Of a DNA stretch of 55,589 nt, positions 24,721 through 32,234 are shown one piece after another. The notes beneath the pieces are model-generated. The model had not been told where the DNA came from and searched no databases. It worked only from the letters and a program-made list of their open reading frames with translations. Position numbers and translations under genes: made by a program. The DNA lies in NCBI GenBank assembly GCA_902537615.1, contig CACBBU010000009.1, positions 1 to 55,589 of the forward strand, given 5' to 3'. This DNA is from an uncultured Alphaproteobacteria bacterium. Its GTDB lineage: Bacteria > Pseudomonadota > Alphaproteobacteria > Methylaequorales > Methylaequoraceae. Numbering within the stretch: position 1 is the first letter of the stretch; every line of letters starts with the position of its first letter.

Positions 24721-25413
24721 ATGAACCATTTTATTTTTATTTTAGTCTTATTTTTTAATCTAAATGTTGTTTCAAAAAATATTGATGAAAAAATTAAAAA
24801 TTTTTTGCTCAATAACCCAGAGATAATTTTACAGTCGTTAGAAAATTTTGAAAAAAAACAAATTGCTGAAAAAAAAAAACTTAACAATCAAATTATTTTA
24901 GAAAATAAAAAAAAAATCTTTGATTCCAGTAATGGTATGTACAGTGGAAATTTAAAAAGCGAAAACGTAATAATTGAGTTCTTTGATTATAATTGTTCCT
25001 ATTGTAAAAAAGCACACCAAGATATTTTAAAAATTAAACAAAATAATAAGAATGTAAAAGTAATATACAAAAATTTTCCAATTCTTTCAGAAAATTCAAA
25101 AAAATTAGCAGAAATATCTGTGGTTATTGCCAAGGAAAGTAATAAAAAGTTTAATAAGTTTCATGATTTAATTATGAGTAAAAAAGGACCAATTGATAAA
25201 GCTCAGCTAAAAAATATTCTTGATGATCTAGGTTATGATTACGAAAAACTAAAAAATAATTTGAATAGTGAATATATAAAAAAACAATTGCTAGATGATC
25301 GTAACCTAGCAGAAAAGTTATCCTTAAGAGGAACTCCAGCTTTTATAGTTAATAATAAGTTATTTTTTGGCTATATTGGTTATGATGAATTAATTTATCA
25401 TTTAAAAAATTAG
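24721..25413 (+). CDS. DsbA-family thiol:disulfide interchange protein
   Basis: 230 residues. The N-terminus has a short hydrophobic stretch ('HFIFILVLFFNLNVVS') acting as signal peptide or anchor, so the protein is periplasmic. A helical N-terminal extension (20-70) precedes a thioredoxin fold of the Com1/ScsC-like DsbA group: active site C92-S-Y-C95 in 'FFDYNCSYCKKAH', and the cis-proline loop 'RGTPAFIVNNK' near residue 205. The extension suggests oligomerisation, as in ScsC or disulfide isomerases. It starts about 20 bases after the tRNA and overlaps the next, convergent gene by four bases. Confidence 0.9.
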   Translation: MNHFIFILVLFFNLNVVSKNIDEKIKNFLLNNPEIILQSLENFEKKQIAEKKKLNNQIILENKKKIFDSSNGMYSGNLKSENVIIEFFDYNCSYCKKAHQDILKIKQNNKNVKVIYKNFPILSENSKKLAEISVVIAKESNKKFNKFHDLIMSKKGPIDKAQLKNILDDLGYDYEKLKNNLNSEYIKKQLLDDRNLAEKLSLRGTPAFIVNNKLFFGYIGYDELIYHLKN

Positions 25414-25856
25414 CAGTATAAATTATTTTTTGAATTAGTTTTAAATTTTGCCGCAAAACCATTACTGTATAAAATTTTTTTACCGTATTGACTCAAATAT
25501 ATATTGTGATTTACCAGTGCATTCATTTCTCTTAGATGTTTTTTTGTCCTATCGTCATAATCTGCAAAAAAACTCTGATCATCCTGAAGAACATGAATTA
25601 TTTCATGTAGTAAGATACCTCTATGACAAACATCTGTGAGAGGCTTTAATTTTTTTGACAAGTAAACTGTGTATTTTGGCTCAACAGGAGTATAGGCTAA
25701 AATTTCACAATTATTTTTGCAAGCGAGTTGAGAAAGTTCATTTTGTTCTAGAAACTTAATTTCAGGTATTTTTTTTGGATTTATATAATCTGTATTACTT
25801 GTTATCCATAGAAGTAATGATATTATTAGTTCATTAAGATTTTCAAATTTTTCCAT
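25410..25856 (-). CDS. HExxH zinc-peptidase-like protein
   Basis: 148 residues with a clear metallopeptidase helix 'RGILLHEIIHVLQ' (H84, E85, H88). Conserved-looking cysteines lie at 46, 50 ('ACKNNC') and 77 ('DVCHRG'). It resembles the small DUF6647-type family, in which a cysteine pair precedes the HExxH, but I recognise it only loosely. There is no strong signal peptide, though 'LIISLLLWIT' near the start is hydrophobic. It lies between dsbA-like and pip genes, convergent with the former and divergent from the latter (22 bases). Peptidase activity is not shown. Confidence 0.7.
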   Translation of the reverse strand: MEKFENLNELIISLLLWITSNTDYINPKKIPEIKFLEQNELSQLACKNNCEILAYTPVEPKYTVYLSKKLKPLTDVCHRGILLHEIIHVLQDDQSFFADYDDRTKKHLREMNALVNHNIYLSQYGKKILYSNGFAAKFKTNSKNNLYC

Positions 25857-25878
25857 ATTTAATTAATAGTATTTTTAG

Positions 25879-26823
25879 ATGAAAAGTAAACTCTTTAAAC
25901 ACATGTCTTTACCCGAAATGTATACACTAGATGTGGATAAAGACAACAAAATATATTTCGAAGTAAGCGGAAAAAAAGACGGTATACCTGTTTTTTTTGT
26001 TCATGGGGGACCAGGAGGCCACTGTAGAAGTGAACATCATTCATTATTTAACCCTGAAATTTTTAAATCTGTCATTTTTGATCAAAGAGGATGCGGTAAA
26101 AGTACGCCATATAGATCACTCAGTGGAAATAACACGGCAAACTTAGTTGAGGATATTGAAAAAATAAGAGATTTTTTAAAACTAAAAAAATTTTTGATAA
26201 TTGGTGGATCCTGGGGTGCAACATTAGCTTTAAAATACGCTCTTAAATATCCAAAAAACATATCAGCAATTCTTCTACGTTCAGTTTTTTTGGGAACTAT
26301 GAACGAAATTGATTGGGCATTTATTGAAGGTCCCAAAATTTTTGCACCTAAACTTTTTGAAAGTTTTTCAAGTAATGCAAATTATGCTAAAGATCTAATT
26401 TCAAAATATTACGAGGAAATATGTGTAAAAAACTCAAAGATACATTCTTGGATTTGGCATGATTATGAAAGAATTCTTTCTCAAATAAACCCTGATAATT
26501 CAATGTTTGAAGAAAAAAAAAAAATTGAAGAAAGAATTGGTCTGCCTAATTCCCCTTTTATGGAACTTCATTATATTAAAAATAATTTTTTTATGGATGA
26601 TAATGAAATTTTAAATAATGCATCTAAACTTAAGAATATACCTGGCTATATTATTCAGGGGAGATATGACTTAATATGTCCTCCAGTAAACGCTTATAAT
26701 TTGAGCCAAAAGTGGACGAGTTCAAAACTTACAATAGTCAATACAGCTGGTCACTCTTCATCAGATGAGGGCATAATGGAAAATATGCAGTTAAGTCTTG
26801 AAAAATTAATCAAGGCAACTTAG
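25879..26823 (+). CDS. pip: Proline iminopeptidase
   Basis: 314 residues, alpha/beta hydrolase of peptidase family S33. The oxyanion segment 'VHGGPGGHC' is at 41-49, 'FDQRGCGKSTPY' at 68-78, and the nucleophile S111 sits in 'GGSWGATLAL'. The acid is expected in 'GRYDLICP', and the catalytic His is in 'AGHSSSDEG' near the C-terminus. It releases N-terminal proline from peptides in the cytoplasm. Its 3' end overlaps queG on the other strand by 18 bases. Confidence 0.93.
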   Translation: MKSKLFKHMSLPEMYTLDVDKDNKIYFEVSGKKDGIPVFFVHGGPGGHCRSEHHSLFNPEIFKSVIFDQRGCGKSTPYRSLSGNNTANLVEDIEKIRDFLKLKKFLIIGGSWGATLALKYALKYPKNISAILLRSVFLGTMNEIDWAFIEGPKIFAPKLFESFSSNANYAKDLISKYYEEICVKNSKIHSWIWHDYERILSQINPDNSMFEEKKKIEERIGLPNSPFMELHYIKNNFFMDDNEILNNASKLKNIPGYIIQGRYDLICPPVNAYNLSQKWTSSKLTIVNTAGHSSSDEGIMENMQLSLEKLIKAT

Positions 26824-27912
26824 TTCAAATTTCACATATTCATTTTTTTCTGTTGTTTTAATTTTTTGATAAAGCTTTGTTTTTTTAAAATTGTGTAATT
26901 TGTTTAGTGACCAAACGGCTGTTCCTCTTAATAGCGGTTCTTGATGTGTTACGTATTTTGTAACACTAGAACTTAAGCTTTGAATTTTACTATTTCCTGA
27001 CGCTATTAAAATATTTCTTATAAAGGAAATCCAACCAATCCTGAGAATTGGTGATTGATAAAAGTATTTTTTAAAAATATTTTCGTTAAAATTTAAAAAA
27101 AACTTAAGATCTTTTTCTTTTTCAAGTGCTAAAAAATTTTTATTTTTCGTAGGTTCTGAAAACTTATTCCATGGACATATGGATAAGCAATCATCACAGC
27201 CATAAACTTTATTACCTATTTTTTCTCTTAGACTAATAGGTATAGGTCCTTTGTATTCAATTGTTAAATATGAAATACATTTTCTTGCATCAATTTTAGA
27301 GTTTTCATATAAGGCATTTGTTGGACAAATTGTTATACAATCATTGCATGAGCCGCAGTTATCCCTTGAGGGTTTATCATGATCAATATCTATGGATAAA
27401 AAAATTTCTGATAAAAATAACCATGAACCAAATCTTTTTGAAACTATATTTGTATGCTTACCCTGCCACCCAACACCAGTTTTTTTTGCAAAATATTTTT
27501 CCATGACTGGAGCTGTGTCCACAAAAATTTTACAATCAAGATTAAACTCTTTATTAAACCAATTTTTAAATTCTTTTAATTTATTTTTTATTATAAGATG
27601 ATAATCTTTATTTTTTGCATATACGCTTATATTTGCTTTTTCTTTTAAGTCATTTATCTTAAGTGGGTTCTCCTGAGGGGCATAATTTAAGCCAACTACC
27701 ATAATAGTTTTAACTTCTTCCCAAACTTTTTTTGGATTTTTTTTTTTCTCGTAATGTCTTTCTAGCCATTTCATTTCACCGTGGTGATTTTTATCAAGAA
27801 AATCTTTTAATTTTTTTGATGTTTTTAAGTCTACAATAGGTTTTGAAAAGCCTACTGAATCAAAACCAATATCAAAGATTTTTTTTCTAATTTTTTTTTT
27901 AAGCTTGCTCAT
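26806..27912 (-). CDS. queG: Epoxyqueuosine reductase
   Basis: 368 residues. Cobalamin- and two-[4Fe-4S]-dependent enzyme converting epoxyqueuosine to queuosine in tRNA, the last step of the pathway. The DUF1730-type N-terminal domain shows 'VMVVGLNYAP'-like segments and 'CKIFVDTAPVMEKYFAKKTGVGWQGKHTN'. The ferredoxin-like part has 'CGSCNDCITICP' and 'CDDCLSICPWNKF'. A short C-terminal HEAT-like region follows ('EPLLRGTAVWSLNKL'). It starts 30 bases from queC, divergently, at one end of the queuosine island. Confidence 0.95.
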   Translation of the reverse strand: MSKLKKKIRKKIFDIGFDSVGFSKPIVDLKTSKKLKDFLDKNHHGEMKWLERHYEKKKNPKKVWEEVKTIMVVGLNYAPQENPLKINDLKEKANISVYAKNKDYHLIIKNKLKEFKNWFNKEFNLDCKIFVDTAPVMEKYFAKKTGVGWQGKHTNIVSKRFGSWLFLSEIFLSIDIDHDKPSRDNCGSCNDCITICPTNALYENSKIDARKCISYLTIEYKGPIPISLREKIGNKVYGCDDCLSICPWNKFSEPTKNKNFLALEKEKDLKFFLNFNENIFKKYFYQSPILRIGWISFIRNILIASGNSKIQSLSSSVTKYVTHQEPLLRGTAVWSLNKLHNFKKTKLYQKIKTTEKNEYVKFELSCLD

Positions 27913-27942
27913 TTGTTTTTATGTTAATAATTATATTTTAAA

Positions 27943-28629
27943 ATGAAAAAAAGAAAAAAAAAATGTGTTATATTACTAAGTGGAGGATTAGATTCTTCAG
28001 TTGTGTTATCTATGTGTAATCAATTGAAATATGAAATTCATGCAATTTCTTTTAATTACAAACAACGGCATGCAAAAGAGCTTGATTTTGCTAAATGGCA
28101 AGCAAAAAAAAATAATGTTCAATCCCATAAAATTTTTAATATAGATTTGTATGGTGGATCTGCCCTTACGGATGATATTAAAGTTCCGGAAAATAAAGAT
28201 GTTGCTTCAATTCCTTCAACGATTCCTGTAACTTACGTTGCAGGAAGAAACCTAGTTTTTTTGTCTATTGCTGCAGGTTATGCAGAGTCGCTTGACATTG
28301 ATTATATTTATTTAGGGGTTAACTCAGTAGATTATTCAGGATATCCTGATTGTAGAAAGGAATTTATAGTTTCTTTTGAGAAAATTATAAATAACTGTAC
28401 AAAAAAAGGGCTTGAGGGAAGGAGTTTTAAAATTAAGACCCCATTAATTAACTTGAGTAAGCGTGAAATTGTATTGGTAGGGAAAAAAAATAGTGTTGAT
28501 TTTTCAAAAACATCAAGTTGTTATAATCCAAAAAATTCAAAAAGTTGTGGACTCTGTGATTCATGCTTGTTAAGAAAAAAAGGCTTTGAAGAAGCAAAAA
28601 TTAAAGATCCTTTGGTATATGATGTATAG
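27943..28629 (+). CDS. queC: 7-cyano-7-deazaguanine (preQ0) synthase
   Basis: 228 residues. The ATP-pyrophosphatase P-loop 'SGGLDSS' is at 13-19 and the C-terminal zinc site uses C193, C202, C205 and C208 ('SCGLCDSC'), all present. It converts 7-carboxy-7-deazaguanine, ammonia and ATP to preQ0. It is the first gene of the plus-strand queC-queE-queD run; queE starts inside its last codons. Confidence 0.96.
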   Translation: MKKRKKKCVILLSGGLDSSVVLSMCNQLKYEIHAISFNYKQRHAKELDFAKWQAKKNNVQSHKIFNIDLYGGSALTDDIKVPENKDVASIPSTIPVTYVAGRNLVFLSIAAGYAESLDIDYIYLGVNSVDYSGYPDCRKEFIVSFEKIINNCTKKGLEGRSFKIKTPLINLSKREIVLVGKKNSVDFSKTSSCYNPKNSKSCGLCDSCLLRKKGFEEAKIKDPLVYDV

Positions 28630-29254
28630 AATTAAAGAAATATTTAAATCAATTCAGGGGGAGGGCTTTTTCTCGGGTAAAGAAGCATTGTTTTTAAGAT
28701 TTACCGGCTGCAATTTATGGAATGGGAGAAAAAAAGACAAAAACAAATCAATTTGTAATTTTTGTGACACAGACTTTCTGGGTATTGATGGAAAAAATGG
28801 AGGTAGGTATAATTTAGAAAAACTGATTTCTTCTATAAAAAAGATATGGCATTATACTTATACTTCTGAAGAAAAATTTATAGTCTTAACCGGAGGAGAA
28901 CCACTACTTCAAGTAGATGATTTACTCGTTAAAAGATTAAAAAAAGAAAATTTTTTTGTTGCAATTGAAACTAATGGAACCATCAATACCAATTTAAAAT
29001 TTGATTGGGTGACTGTTAGTCCAAAAGAGGACGCTGAATGGAACTTAAAGAAAGGCGATGAGCTTAAAGTTGTATATCCTCAACATAAATTTGATTTAAA
29101 AAAAATTAAAAATTTAGATTTTAAATATTTTTTTCTCCAACCAAAAGATGAAGAAAAGAATCAAACCAATATTTTAAAAACAATTAATTATTGTAAGTCT
29201 CACAAGCCATGGTTTCCTAGTTTTCAGATTCATAAATCTTTGGGTATTAGTTAG
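28622..29254 (+). CDS. queE: 7-carboxy-7-deazaguanine synthase
   Basis: 210 residues from ATG 28622 (the preceding ATG 28619 is equally possible). I rejected the longer frame to 28586 because homologues start 'MYRIKEIF..IQGEG'. Radical SAM enzyme with the divergent cluster motif C30-x14-C45-x2-C48 ('CNLW...CNFC'), the form seen in Burkholderia QueE, rather than the classic Cx3Cx2C. 'VLTGGEPLLQ' follows. It turns 6-carboxy-tetrahydropterin into 7-carboxy-7-deazaguanine. It overlaps the queC stop by 8 bases. Confidence 0.95.
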   Translation: MYRIKEIFKSIQGEGFFSGKEALFLRFTGCNLWNGRKKDKNKSICNFCDTDFLGIDGKNGGRYNLEKLISSIKKIWHYTYTSEEKFIVLTGGEPLLQVDDLLVKRLKKENFFVAIETNGTINTNLKFDWVTVSPKEDAEWNLKKGDELKVVYPQHKFDLKKIKNLDFKYFFLQPKDEEKNQTNILKTINYCKSHKPWFPSFQIHKSLGIS

Positions 29255-29256
29255 TT

Positions 29257-29613
29257 ATGATCATTTATAAAAAGTATTACTTTGATGCTGCACATTTTAT
29301 GACCAATTTTAAAAAAAACCATAAATATACTGAGGTTCACGGACATAGTTACGAAATGATTATTAAGATTTCTGGTAATTTAGATGAAACTAACAATTGG
29401 GTTCTCAATTATGATGAAATTGATGAGATAGTTAAACCTTTATTAAAAAAAGTTGATCATAAAACACTTAATGATATTAAAGGTTTAGAGAAACCTACCA
29501 GTGAAAATTTAGCAAAATGGTTTTGGGAAAGAATAAGTAAAAAAGTTGTTAATCTTGAAAGTATAGAGATTATAAGACCGAGGATTGGTGGTTGTATTTA
29601 TTTAGGGGATTAA
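29257..29613 (+). CDS. queD: 6-carboxy-5,6,7,8-tetrahydropterin synthase (QueD)
   Basis: 118 residues, 6-pyruvoyl-tetrahydropterin synthase fold. The zinc histidines H13, H28 and H30 are present in 'FDAAHFM' and 'VHGHSYE'; 'KVDHKTLND' and the 'EIIRP..GGCIY' end also fit. The catalytic cysteine of E. coli QueD (C27, in HKCxxLHGH) is replaced by tyrosine here (Y24, 'HKYTEVHGH'). This may be a subfamily trait in alphaproteobacteria, but it means the activity is less certain. It directly follows queE. Confidence 0.9.
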   Translation: MIIYKKYYFDAAHFMTNFKKNHKYTEVHGHSYEMIIKISGNLDETNNWVLNYDEIDEIVKPLLKKVDHKTLNDIKGLEKPTSENLAKWFWERISKKVVNLESIEIIRPRIGGCIYLGD

Positions 29614-29614
29614 A

Positions 29615-30076
29615 CTATCTTCCTGTATACGGGTAAATTTTATTATCTTCAACGTGTAAATCTAAAGGTTTTTTTCCTGATTGATAGAATATATCTATAG
29701 GAATACCTCCTCTAGGATTCCAAAAACTACTAACTCGTATCCATTTTGGTTTAATAAATTTTTCAATTTTTTTTGCAATTTTTAGGGTACAATCCTCATG
29801 AAACCCACCATAGTTTCTAAAGGAAAATAAGAATAATTTGAATGATTTGCTTTCTAATATTAATTTTGAAGGTACATAATCAACTATAACGCAGCCAAAA
29901 TCTGGCTGAGACGTAATTGGACATATACTTGTAAATTCTGGTGAAGAAAATCGTATTACATAATCTTTATCTGAATGAGGGTTTTCAACTCCGTCTAAAC
30001 AGAAGTCGTCAGGATTAGTGTCTTCTTTAGAATTTTTCTTGATACCAAGATACTTAGTTTTTTTTATACTTCCCAT
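29615..30076 (-). CDS. queF: NADPH-dependent preQ0 reductase
   Basis: 153 residues, the short unimodular (YkvM-like) QueF of the tunnelling-fold family. The nucleophile C52 and acid D59 are in 'ICPITSQPDFGC', and the QueF motif region 'YVPSKLILESKSFKLFLFSF' is near 67-86. It reduces the nitrile of preQ0 to preQ1. The gene overlaps the end of tgt by 23 bases and is convergent with queD. Confidence 0.95.
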   Translation of the reverse strand: MGSIKKTKYLGIKKNSKEDTNPDDFCLDGVENPHSDKDYVIRFSSPEFTSICPITSQPDFGCVIVDYVPSKLILESKSFKLFLFSFRNYGGFHEDCTLKIAKKIEKFIKPKWIRVSSFWNPRGGIPIDIFYQSGKKPLDLHVEDNKIYPYTGR

Positions 30077-31175
30077 GATGCTTCAAATATTTTTTTTTAA
30101 GTTCTTTAAATTTTTTTTTTATTATTGAATCTCTAATTTCCACCATCATTTTTTTATAGAATGCAATATTATGCAAACTAAGAATCATTGATGATAATAT
30201 TTCGTTGCTTTTTGTCAAATGGTGAAGATATGCTCTAGAAAACTCTCTGGATACTTTAGAATCACTGGAACGATCAAGCGGATCTTGGTCTTTAGCAAAT
30301 TTTGCATTTCTTAAATTTATTTCACCATCTTTTACAAACGCTCTTCCATTCCTACCAAATCTAGTTGGAATTACACAATCAAACATATCAATACCTCTTT
30401 CAACAGACTCAAATATATCAACTGGTCGACCAACCCCCATTAAGTATCTTGGTTTATCAATATTAATTATTTTCACCGTACTCTCAACTATATTAATCAT
30501 TTCTTTGTGTGATTCACCGACAGACAGTCCTCCTAGGGCATAACCATCAAAATCAATTTTCTCCAATTTGTTATAACAAGATTTTCTTAAATCATTGTAC
30601 ATTCCCCCCTGAATAATACCAAAAAGTCCGTACCCATCTCTTTTATTGAATTTTTTTTTACATCTTTTAGCCCATTCTATACTTAAATTCATTGAATCTT
30701 TTGACCTTTTATACGACGCTGGATATTCTGTACATTCATCCAATACCATTGATATTGTTGAATTAAGTTTTTCTTGAATTAAAATTGATTTTTCTGGAGT
30801 TAGTTTGTAAGTATTTCCGTCTAGATGAGATGTAAAATGAATGCCATCATCTTCAATTTTTCTTAATTTAGAAAGGGACCAGATTTGAAATCCACCTGAA
30901 TCAGTAAGGATTGGTTTCTTCCAATTCATAAAAGTGTGTAAACCACCAATTTTTCTTATTAAATTTTCTCCAGGTCTTAACATTAAATGGTAAGTGTTTG
31001 CTAAAATAATTTCGATGTTAAGGTCAAGTAAGTCTTTTGGAAAAATAGCTTTAACTGTTGCAGAGGTTCCAACAGGCATAAAAACTGGCGTTTTTATTGT
31101 GCCATGTTTTGTTTTAATAAGACCAGCTCTTGCTGTATTATCATTATGTTCAACTTTGAAACTAAAGTTTTTCAT
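30054..31175 (-). CDS. tgt: tRNA-guanine transglycosylase lacking the zinc-site cysteines
   Basis: 373 residues from ATG 31175; ten more residues upstream lie inside queA. It exchanges G34 for preQ1 in tRNAs with GUN anticodons. The general acid/base D92 ('TDSGGFQ') and nucleophile D266 ('FDCVIPTR') are present, as are 'GIIQGG' and 'LGGLSVGE'. The zinc site is not. Where bacterial TGT has C-x-C-x2-C before 'SRAYxHHL', this protein has S304, S306 and S309 ('LDRSSDSKVSREFSRAYLHHL' region), while the fourth ligand H335 ('LHNIAFY') remains. Either a zinc-independent variant or an impaired enzyme; the conserved surroundings favour the former. Confidence 0.95.
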   Translation of the reverse strand: MKNFSFKVEHNDNTARAGLIKTKHGTIKTPVFMPVGTSATVKAIFPKDLLDLNIEIILANTYHLMLRPGENLIRKIGGLHTFMNWKKPILTDSGGFQIWSLSKLRKIEDDGIHFTSHLDGNTYKLTPEKSILIQEKLNSTISMVLDECTEYPASYKRSKDSMNLSIEWAKRCKKKFNKRDGYGLFGIIQGGMYNDLRKSCYNKLEKIDFDGYALGGLSVGESHKEMINIVESTVKIINIDKPRYLMGVGRPVDIFESVERGIDMFDCVIPTRFGRNGRAFVKDGEINLRNAKFAKDQDPLDRSSDSKVSREFSRAYLHHLTKSNEILSSMILSLHNIAFYKKMMVEIRDSIIKKKFKELKKKYLKHHGKYKKN

Positions 31176-32217
31176 ATTTATTCCATATAAGACAAGCATC
31201 TCCATATGAGAAAAATCTCAATCTATTTTTTATTGCATAGTTATATAGTTTCAAAGTTTTTTTTTTTCCTAAGAGAGCAAAAACTAAAAGAAGTAAGCTT
31301 GACCTGGGTGTGTGAAAATTTGTGATAATTCCATCAACTGTGTTAATTAAAGAACCAGGCTTAAGAAAAATTTTTGTTTCACCCTTGAAAGGAAGAATTT
31401 GTCCATTTGTGTCTTTTGAAGATTCTAAAATTCTTAGTACTGTTGTGCCAACAGCAATTATTCTTCCCCCATTTTCTTTTACTTTATTAATTCTGTTTGC
31501 AGAATCTTTTGTAATTTCACCAAATTCACTATGCATTTGGTGATCTTCAACGCTTTCAGTTTTAATTGGAAGAAAAGTTCCTCCATTTACATGAAGTGTT
31601 ATGTTGATAAAATTAACTTTTTTGATTTTTAAATCTTTTATTAATTTATTGGTAAAATGTAAACTAGCTGTTGGGGACGCAACGGCACCATCCTTCTTTG
31701 CAAAAATTGTTTGATAATCTTGGAGATCATTTTCATCAATTGGCCTTTTTTTATTGATATAAGGTGGAAGAGGAATTTTTCCAAAATCATTTAATTTTTT
31801 TTTAAGATCCTTCGTCTTTAAATTAAACTTAATTAAAAAAGATTTATAATTTTCATCAAACTTTTCATCTATGATTAAAGCAAAAAATTCTTTATCAAAA
31901 ATTATTTTATCATTAATTTTTGGTTTATTATTTGATTTGATAAAAACATTCCAAATCTCTTTGTTTTGATCAATTGTTTTATTTAAATTAACTGAAACTT
32001 TTCTTTTTTTTATAATTCCATTTAAAAAACTATTAATAACTTTAGTGTCGTTAAAAACAATGGCATCATTAGGTTGAATTATATTTATTATTTGTTTAAA
32101 TTTTATTATTCTAAATTCATCTTCTACAATAACTAGTTTTGACTCATCACGAGGTTTAGCAGGTCGAGTAGCTATCAGGTCATCAGGAATTTTAAACTCT
32201 AAATCACTAAGTAACAT
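31162..32217 (-). CDS. queA: S-adenosylmethionine:tRNA ribosyltransferase-isomerase
   Basis: 351 residues. QueA transfers the ribosyl part of SAM to preQ1 in tRNA, giving epoxyqueuosine. Family landmarks are 'FKIPDDLIATRPAKPRDESKL' at the N-terminus, 'DAIVFNDTKVI', 'GAVASPTASLHFT', 'TLHVNGGTFLPI', 'HQMHSEFGEI', 'AVGTTVLRILES' and 'NFHTPRSSLLLLVFALLG'. It overlaps tgt by 14 bases and is followed by queF, so queA-tgt-queF form one minus-strand unit. Confidence 0.97.
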   Translation of the reverse strand: MLLSDLEFKIPDDLIATRPAKPRDESKLVIVEDEFRIIKFKQIINIIQPNDAIVFNDTKVINSFLNGIIKKRKVSVNLNKTIDQNKEIWNVFIKSNNKPKINDKIIFDKEFFALIIDEKFDENYKSFLIKFNLKTKDLKKKLNDFGKIPLPPYINKKRPIDENDLQDYQTIFAKKDGAVASPTASLHFTNKLIKDLKIKKVNFINITLHVNGGTFLPIKTESVEDHQMHSEFGEITKDSANRINKVKENGGRIIAVGTTVLRILESSKDTNGQILPFKGETKIFLKPGSLINTVDGIITNFHTPRSSLLLLVFALLGKKKTLKLYNYAIKNRLRFFSYGDACLIWNKYEKL

Positions 32218-32234
32218 TTTTTTCCAAAAATAGA

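Noticed and set aside
24535-24729. A 64-residue open frame on the minus strand covering the tRNA gene.
   Set aside because: It runs antisense through tRNA-Leu(UAA), whose cloverleaf is complete; the frame is a shadow of the tRNA.
27913-27942. A preQ1 riboswitch in front of the queuosine genes.
   Set aside because: The queG-queC gap is only 30 bases, and the starts of queE, queD, queF, tgt and queA lie inside or directly beside neighbouring genes, leaving no room for an aptamer and expression platform.
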